From the NCBI RefSeq assembly GCF_003205835.1, contig NZ_CP029773.1:838501-902500 (forward strand): 64,000 bases of DNA, in the 5' to 3' direction. The notes under the pieces are model-generated. The model was not told the origin of the DNA. It did not search any database and saw only the letters and a list, made by a program, of their open reading frames with translations. This stretch comes from Stenotrophomonas maltophilia (GTDB taxonomy: Bacteria; Pseudomonadota; Gammaproteobacteria; Xanthomonadales; Xanthomonadaceae). This document shows, piece after piece, positions 59,391 to 64,000 of this stretch (within the stretch, counting starts at the first letter, position 1; each line of letters opens with the position of its first letter). The position numbers and the translations under genes were made by a program.

Positions 59391-60857
59391 ATGTGTGGCA
59401 TCGTCGGAATCGTCGGCAACCAGAACGTCGCCGGGCAGTTGTATGACGGCTTGACCGTTCTCCAGCATCGCGGCCAGGATGCGGCGGGCATCGCCACGGC
59501 CAATGGCAGCCGCCTGCGGGTGCAGAAGGCCACCGGCCTGGTCCGCGATGTGTTCGATGCACGCACCATGTCCACCCTGGAAGGCAGCGTCGGCATCGCC
59601 CATGTGCGCTACCCGACGGCCGGCTCGGAAGGCATGGACGAGGCGCAGCCGTTCTACGTGAACTCGCCGTACGGCATCGCGCTGGCCCACAACGGCAACC
59701 TGATCAACACCGAGGCGCTGCGCCAGCAGGTGTTCGAACAGGACCGCCGCAACGTCAACACCGATTCGGACAGCGAAGTGCTGCTGAACGTGTTCGCCTA
59801 TGAACTGGAGCAGCAGCGCCAGCTGAGCCCGGAAGCCGCAATCCGCGCGGTGGCCGGCGTGCACCGCCGCTGCAAGGGCGGCTACGCGGTGGTCAGCGTG
59901 GTGCTGGGCCTGGGCCTGGTCGCCTTCCGCGATCCGCATGGTATCCGTCCGCTGGTGCTGGGCAAGCGCAGCCATGCCGAGGGCGACGAGTACATCGTCG
60001 CCTCCGAGTCTGCCGCGCTGGACGTGCTGGGCTTCCAGCGCGTGCGCGACGTGCAGCCGGGCGAAGCGCTGGTGATCACCGCGCGCGGCGAGCTGTTCTC
60101 GGAAATCTGCGCCGAGCCGGCCGAGCACACCCCGTGCATCTTCGAATACGTGTACTTCGCGCGTCCGGATTCGATGATCGACAACGTCTCGGTGCACAAG
60201 GCGCGCATGCGCATGGGCATCAAGCTGGGCGAGAAGATCCTGCGCCTGCGCCCGGACCACGACATCGACACCATCATCCCGATCCCGGACACCTCGCGCG
60301 ATGCCGCGCTGGAAATCTCCAACGTGCTGGGGGTGAAGTACCGCGAAGGCTTCATCAAGAACCGCTACATCGGCCGCACCTTCATCATGCCGGGGCAGGG
60401 CGAGCGCGTGAAATCGGTGCGCCGCAAGCTCAACCCGATCCACCTGGAGTTCCGCAACCGCGTGGTGCTGCTGGTGGACGACTCGATCGTGCGTGGCACC
60501 ACCAGCCAGCAGATCGTGCAGATGGCTCGTGATGCCGGCGCGCGCAAGGTCTACCTGGCCAGCGCGGCACCGCCGGTGCGCTACCCGAACATCTACGGCA
60601 TCGACATGCCGGCGGCCGAGGAACTGGTCGCGCACAACCGCACCGTGGAAGAGATCGAAGCCCACCTGGGCTGCGACTGGCTGATCTACCAGGACCTGGA
60701 AGACATGGAAGCGGCGGTGAGCGAGGGCAACCCGGCGCTGCGCAACTTCGATTCGTCCTGCTTCAACGGCCACTACCCGACGGGTATCGAGCCGGGCTAC
60801 TTCGAGCGCATCCAGCAGCTGCGTTCGGACGACGCCAAGCACAAGCGCCGCGCCTGA
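59391..60857 (+). CDS. purF: Amidophosphoribosyltransferase
   Basis: PurF makes phosphoribosylamine from PRPP and glutamine, the first step of purine synthesis. The 488-residue enzyme begins MCGIVGIVG, so Cys2 is the glutaminase nucleophile after Met removal; [11 protein letters not shown] follows. The PRPP loop [14 protein letters not shown] is in the C-terminal domain. Confidence 0.96.
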   Translation: MCGIVGIVGNQNVAGQLYDGLTVLQHRGQDAAGIATANGSRLRVQKATGLVRDVFDARTMSTLEGSVGIAHVRYPTAGSEGMDEAQPFYVNSPYGIALAHNGNLINTEALRQQVFEQDRRNVNTDSDSEVLLNVFAYELEQQRQLSPEAAIRAVAGVHRRCKGGYAVVSVVLGLGLVAFRDPHGIRPLVLGKRSHAEGDEYIVASESAALDVLGFQRVRDVQPGEALVITARGELFSEICAEPAEHTPCIFEYVYFARPDSMIDNVSVHKARMRMGIKLGEKILRLRPDHDIDTIIPIPDTSRDAALEISNVLGVKYREGFIKNRYIGRTFIMPGQGERVKSVRRKLNPIHLEFRNRVVLLVDDSIVRGTTSQQIVQMARDAGARKVYLASAAPPVRYPNIYGIDMPAAEELVAHNRTVEEIEAHLGCDWLIYQDLEDMEAAVSEGNPALRNFDSSCFNGHYPTGIEPGYFERIQQLRSDDAKHKRRA

Positions 60858-60866
60858 GGTCCAGGC

Positions 60867-61691
60867 GTGGTTGCGGTGCCCGATGTTGGAGGTGACCTGC
60901 TGCGCGCGGCGCAGCAGTGCCTGGCTGAAGCCGACCCGCTGCGCAAGGTCGCGCTGACCCAGGCGTATGCGGCCGCGTTCCGTGCCGGTCGCCTGAAGGT
61001 GGCCGCCGATGCGCCGCCGCCGGAGCCGATCTGCATGCCGGGCCGGCCGGCACGGCTGGTGCTGGTGCATCCGCGCGAAGTGCCGCGGCGCGGACTGGGC
61101 GGCGTGGAAGGGCGTGCCGCCTTCATCCACGCCATCGCCCATATCGAACTCAACGCGATCGACCTGGCCTGGGATGCGGTGTACCGCTTCCGCGGCCTGC
61201 CGTCGGCCTTCCATGCCGACTGGGTCAGCTGTGCCGACGACGAGTCGCGGCACTTCATGCTGCTGCGCGAGCGGCTGCAGGTGCACGGCCACGACTACGC
61301 CGATTTTCCCGCGCACAACGGCCTGTGGGAAATGTGCGAAAAGACGGCGCACGATGGCCTGGCACGCATGGCGCTGGTGCCGCGCGTGCTGGAGGCGCGC
61401 GGCCTGGACGTGACACCGGGCATGATCGAGAAGCTGCGCAATGTCGGTGATGGCGAAACCGCCGATGTGCTGGAAGTGATCCTGCGCGAGGAAGTGGCGC
61501 ACGTCGCCGCCGGTTCCCGCTGGTACCGCTGGTACTGCGATCGCGCCGGTGTCGAGCCGCGTGCGCGTTTCAAGGAACTGCTGGTGGAGTACGCCGGCGG
61601 CTATCTGCATGGGCCGTTCAACATGGAAGCGCGCCTGCTGGCTGGCTTCGACGCCGACGAGCTCGCCAACCTGGTCGAACAGGCCGGCTGA
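60867..61691 (+). CDS. DUF455 ferritin-like domain protein
   Basis: A 274-residue protein of the DUF455 family, helical ferritin-like proteins. Putative metal ligands lie in FIHAIAHIELNAIDLAWD, DDESRHFMLL and REEVAHVAAG. A tRNA- or metal-linked oxygenase role is possible but not shown. The GTG at 60867, 6 nt from GAGG at the purF stop, suggests coupling with purF. Its stop directly abuts a perfect inverted repeat. Confidence 0.82.
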   Translation: MVAVPDVGGDLLRAAQQCLAEADPLRKVALTQAYAAAFRAGRLKVAADAPPPEPICMPGRPARLVLVHPREVPRRGLGGVEGRAAFIHAIAHIELNAIDLAWDAVYRFRGLPSAFHADWVSCADDESRHFMLLRERLQVHGHDYADFPAHNGLWEMCEKTAHDGLARMALVPRVLEARGLDVTPGMIEKLRNVGDGETADVLEVILREEVAHVAAGSRWYRWYCDRAGVEPRARFKELLVEYAGGYLHGPFNMEARLLAGFDADELANLVEQAG

Positions 61692-61760
61692 GAAAAAGGG
61701 GACGGAGGGGATTAAGTCGTTTGTGCCACAAACGACTTAATCCCCTCCGTCCCCTTTTTC
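61692..61760. repeat. Perfect 34-bp inverted repeat filling a convergent gap
   Basis: Two fully complementary 34-nt arms (61692-61725/61727-61760) around one base. The arm begins GAAAAAGGGGACGGAGGGG. It starts right after the DUF455 stop and overlaps the last two bases of the DUF2235 stop codon. With A5 and T5 at its ends it can act as a bidirectional terminator. Confidence 0.9.
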
Positions 61761-63216
61761 ATGCGTTCGGCAGCACCACGCGCTTGCCATCCACTGTCGG
61801 CCGGTTGATGTAGAACAGGCCGGGACCCGGCCGGTAGGGCAGTTCGCTGACGCCGGCATCGGCGGCGTAGGTCAGTGCGGTATCGCCCAACGCATCGAAA
61901 TTCCAGTGCGCGGACTGCATCAGGTAGCGTCTGCGCAGCAGCGCCTCCTGGGTCTGGGTCAGCGCCTGTCCGGCCACCAGCCGCCGTGCGATCGGCTGCA
62001 GCGCCGACGGCAGTTCCCAACCGGGAACATCGGCGGCGTTGGCGACCCATTGCACGCCTGCATCGATCGCATGCTGCTGCATCACCTGCAGCGCGATCAG
62101 CTGGTAACGCCAGTCGATGCGCCGACGCAGCACCACGGCAGCGGTGACGTACAGCACGGGTGACAGCAGCACACTGCGGCTGCCGGCGCGACGCTGCTGC
62201 TGCCACTGGTGCCAGACATCCACCCAGATCTCCTTTTCACCCACGCCCAGCTGCTGCCGCCAGCGTTCGGCGTCGGCCTGCGTTTCGGCGTAGGCCGTGG
62301 TGGCCTGCAGCAACGCCAGTGGAGGGACCTGGTAGTCGGAAACCGCTGGGCGACGCAGCTGCTGCCGGCGTGGACGGCTGAGCAGCTTGGGCCCTTCTTC
62401 CAGCTGGTTGTAGCCACCGCCGATGTTGGCGTGCACGCCGGGCAGGGCGATCTCGGTGAACGTTGGCGCGACGCTGGTCAATGGATAGTGTTGGCGATGC
62501 TCGTCGCGCGCGGCCAGTTGCACGACGTGTGCCGCGATGCCACTGCGCAGGGCGAGCTGCGGGTGTTCATCGGCGCGGCCACCATTGACTGCAACCACGG
62601 TGTCGAACAGTCCGATGAAGCGCAGCACCGGCGTGACGGCGGCGAAGTCCGCAGTGCAGGGCAGGCCGGCGCCCTGCAGCAGCTGGCGCCAGCGCGCGCT
62701 GTCCCAGGCCTGCAGCTGGTTTGCGATATCACGTGCCGCGGCAGCACCGCGCGAATAGCCGAACAGATCCAGCTGCACGCCACGCAGCGGTCGCTGCCAG
62801 CGCGCGGACAGCTCGGCCAGTGCCGCCGGCAGCAGCACCTGCATCGCGCGCTGCACTTTCGCGCGAACGCCACTGGCACCGATGCCGAAGGCCAGTCCGA
62901 TCAGATCGTCATCGGCATCATCGCGGGTCCCCACGCCCTCGACATAGATCGACAGCGAAGGCGCGGCCATCGCATCGCGGCGGCTGTCCGGATACAGCTG
63001 CTGCAGGCGCGCGATGTTGGTCAGGCCGTTGTCGTAGCTGCTGGTCAGCCGGCTCTGGTAGGTCGAATCATCATCCGCGCGCAGCTGCGCCGGGCGTGGC
63101 TGCGGAACCTGTGGGCGACCGCGTGCCAGGTTGTGTGCGTTGTTGCGGGTGCCATCGAAGAACAGGCCGATCCGCAGCAAGCCGACATCTTCGTCCGTGT
63201 CCTGCGATGGTGCCAT
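61759..63216 (-). CDS. DUF2235 protein, putative Tle1-type lipase
   Basis: A 485-residue alpha/beta-hydrolase-like protein. LLRIGLFFDGTRNN is the typical DUF2235 start, and the nucleophile elbow LFGYSRGAAAARD (G-X-S-X-G) matches the Tle1 family of phospholipase effectors delivered by type VI secretion. There is no signal peptide. No immunity or secretion gene is seen beside it. The ATG at 63216 is chosen, with GGGGA about 7 nt upstream; ATG 63222 and GTG 63243 are alternatives. Confidence 0.8.
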   Translation of the reverse strand: MAPSQDTDEDVGLLRIGLFFDGTRNNAHNLARGRPQVPQPRPAQLRADDDSTYQSRLTSSYDNGLTNIARLQQLYPDSRRDAMAAPSLSIYVEGVGTRDDADDDLIGLAFGIGASGVRAKVQRAMQVLLPAALAELSARWQRPLRGVQLDLFGYSRGAAAARDIANQLQAWDSARWRQLLQGAGLPCTADFAAVTPVLRFIGLFDTVVAVNGGRADEHPQLALRSGIAAHVVQLAARDEHRQHYPLTSVAPTFTEIALPGVHANIGGGYNQLEEGPKLLSRPRRQQLRRPAVSDYQVPPLALLQATTAYAETQADAERWRQQLGVGEKEIWVDVWHQWQQQRRAGSRSVLLSPVLYVTAAVVLRRRIDWRYQLIALQVMQQHAIDAGVQWVANAADVPGWELPSALQPIARRLVAGQALTQTQEALLRRRYLMQSAHWNFDALGDTALTYAADAGVSELPYRPGPGLFYINRPTVDGKRVVLPNA

Positions 63217-63441
63217 GTGCATTCCCCGTCGTGGCTGCGTCACGGTAGCGCGAAAGCGGTGTATTGGCGAAGTGTAGTGACGCTTTTGACCTTACTTAAC
63301 GCAGATGCGGTCGATCACAGTTCCTGATTTTCATTCCCATCTTCTATTGAATTCACACGACCCGCGCAGGCCAGATGGCCAGACCCGGTAGACCCGGGCG
63401 TGCTGCATCAACGCTGTTCACATCATTCAAGGAGCGACGCA

Positions 63442-64000
63442 ATGTTGTCCAGATCGATTGGCAAAGCGGCAGGTGGCCTGGTGTTGGGTTTGTCGGTGGC
63501 AGCGGCCGCGCATGCGGCACCGTTGTTCGAGCCGGTGACGGTCATCAGCCGCGCATCGGCAAACAGTGAGCCCGCGCTGGGCAAGCTGCTGGCCACCCCG
63601 TCCACCGCGACGGTACAGGAAGTGCGTGTCGACGCTGCTGCCACTGCGCAGCCGCAGCTGGAGTTCGAACTGCTTGGCCAGCGCGTGCAGGCGGTACGCA
63701 GCAAGGTTGAAGCCCTGCCCGATGGCGGCAGCATCTGGTACGGCCAGTTGCGCTCGCCGTCCGATCGGCTGACTGCCGCCACTTCGAACGGCCAGGATGA
63801 TCCTGGTAATTCAGTGATCCTGGTGCGTTCGGGCAACACCCTCACCGGTTCGATCCGCAAGGACGGCAAGCTGTATCGCCTGCGCCCACTGGGCAACCGC
63901 CATGTACTGGTGGAAGTGGATGAATCGCGGATGCCGGCCGACCATCCGGCCGACTACAACCAGCTGCCGAAAATCCCGATGGGCAACAATGACCGCATCG
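63442..64000 (+). CDS. Secreted protein, probable metalloprotease precursor (3' end missing)
   Basis: An open frame starts at ATG 63442 (AAGGAG 12 nt upstream) and runs off the window: 186 complete codons. It begins with a signal peptide (MLSRSIGKAAGGLVLGLSVA, cleavage near AHA). The visible part (SIWYGQLRSPSDRL..., GSIRKDGKLYRLRPLG) looks like the propeptide of Xanthomonadaceae secreted metalloendopeptidases such as the peptidyl-Asp (M72) type. The catalytic domain would lie outside, so the class is inferred. Confidence 0.65.
   Translation, partial: MLSRSIGKAAGGLVLGLSVAAAAHAAPLFEPVTVISRASANSEPALGKLLATPSTATVQEVRVDAAATAQPQLEFELLGQRVQAVRSKVEALPDGGSIWYGQLRSPSDRLTAATSNGQDDPGNSVILVRSGNTLTGSIRKDGKLYRLRPLGNRHVLVEVDESRMPADHPADYNQLPKIPMGNNDRI

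Overview
The window is a contiguous piece of a GC-rich gammaproteobacterial chromosome, almost certainly a Stenotrophomonas of the S. maltophilia complex. Three things point there: Xanthomonadaceae-type protein sequences (RpoC, OmpA, Tdh, class II DAHP synthase), gene order, and many short palindromes that start with GTAG and carry a GCCGGCC-type stem, which match the published SMAG repeats of S. maltophilia. No tRNA, rRNA, CRISPR array, prophage or insertion-sequence transposase was seen.

Region 1 (1-22830) is the transcription/translation core. The 3' part of rpoC is followed by the str operon (rpsL, rpsG, fusA, tuf), the S10 operon (rpsJ to rpsQ), the spc operon (rplN to secY) and the alpha operon (rpsM, rpsK, rpsD, rpoA, rplQ), all on the plus strand. 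Most gaps are 1-18 nt. The few long gaps (rpoC-rpsL, rpsG-fusA, tuf-rpsJ, rpsN-rpsH, rplF-rplR, rplR-rpsE, secY-rpsM, rpoA-rplQ) hold promoters and/or very stable hairpins. One of these is a complete intrinsic-terminator structure inside the spc operon. No rpmJ follows secY.

Region 2 (22831-46126) is a mixed housekeeping and accessory region: dsbB, a TonB-dependent receptor, a class II DAHP synthase, an MscS-type channel, a lipoprotein amidase, a DUF2127 membrane protein, typA, a cyclophilin, mdh, rluA, prpE, an unrecognised protein, a SUFU-domain protein, a glutathione S-transferase, a SleB-type hydrolase, fadH, a YczE-type membrane protein and a zinc-independent MDR oxidoreductase. Two intergenic regions here (27366-27994 and 35850-36424) are composite repeat arrays with the same modular layout. 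They contain large palindromes whose arms differ between copies while staying self-complementary. A fifth such palindrome lies alone at 52805-52990.

Region 3 (46127-64000) carries ompA, two small exported proteins sharing a C-terminal motif, an RsuA/RluB-type pseudouridine synthase, the threonine-degradation genes kbl and tdh on either side of a TorF-type porin, an S46 dipeptidyl peptidase, and a phosphatase-folC-dedD-cvpA-purF-DUF455 run that resembles the E. coli folC-dedD-cvpA-purF order. It ends with a DUF2235 (Tle1-like) putative lipase and the 5' part of a secreted, probably proteolytic, enzyme. Convergent gene ends are repeatedly filled with palindromic repeats (SMAG pairs, a second GGGTCGGATCC-type family, and one perfect 34-bp inverted repeat) that probably act as terminators.
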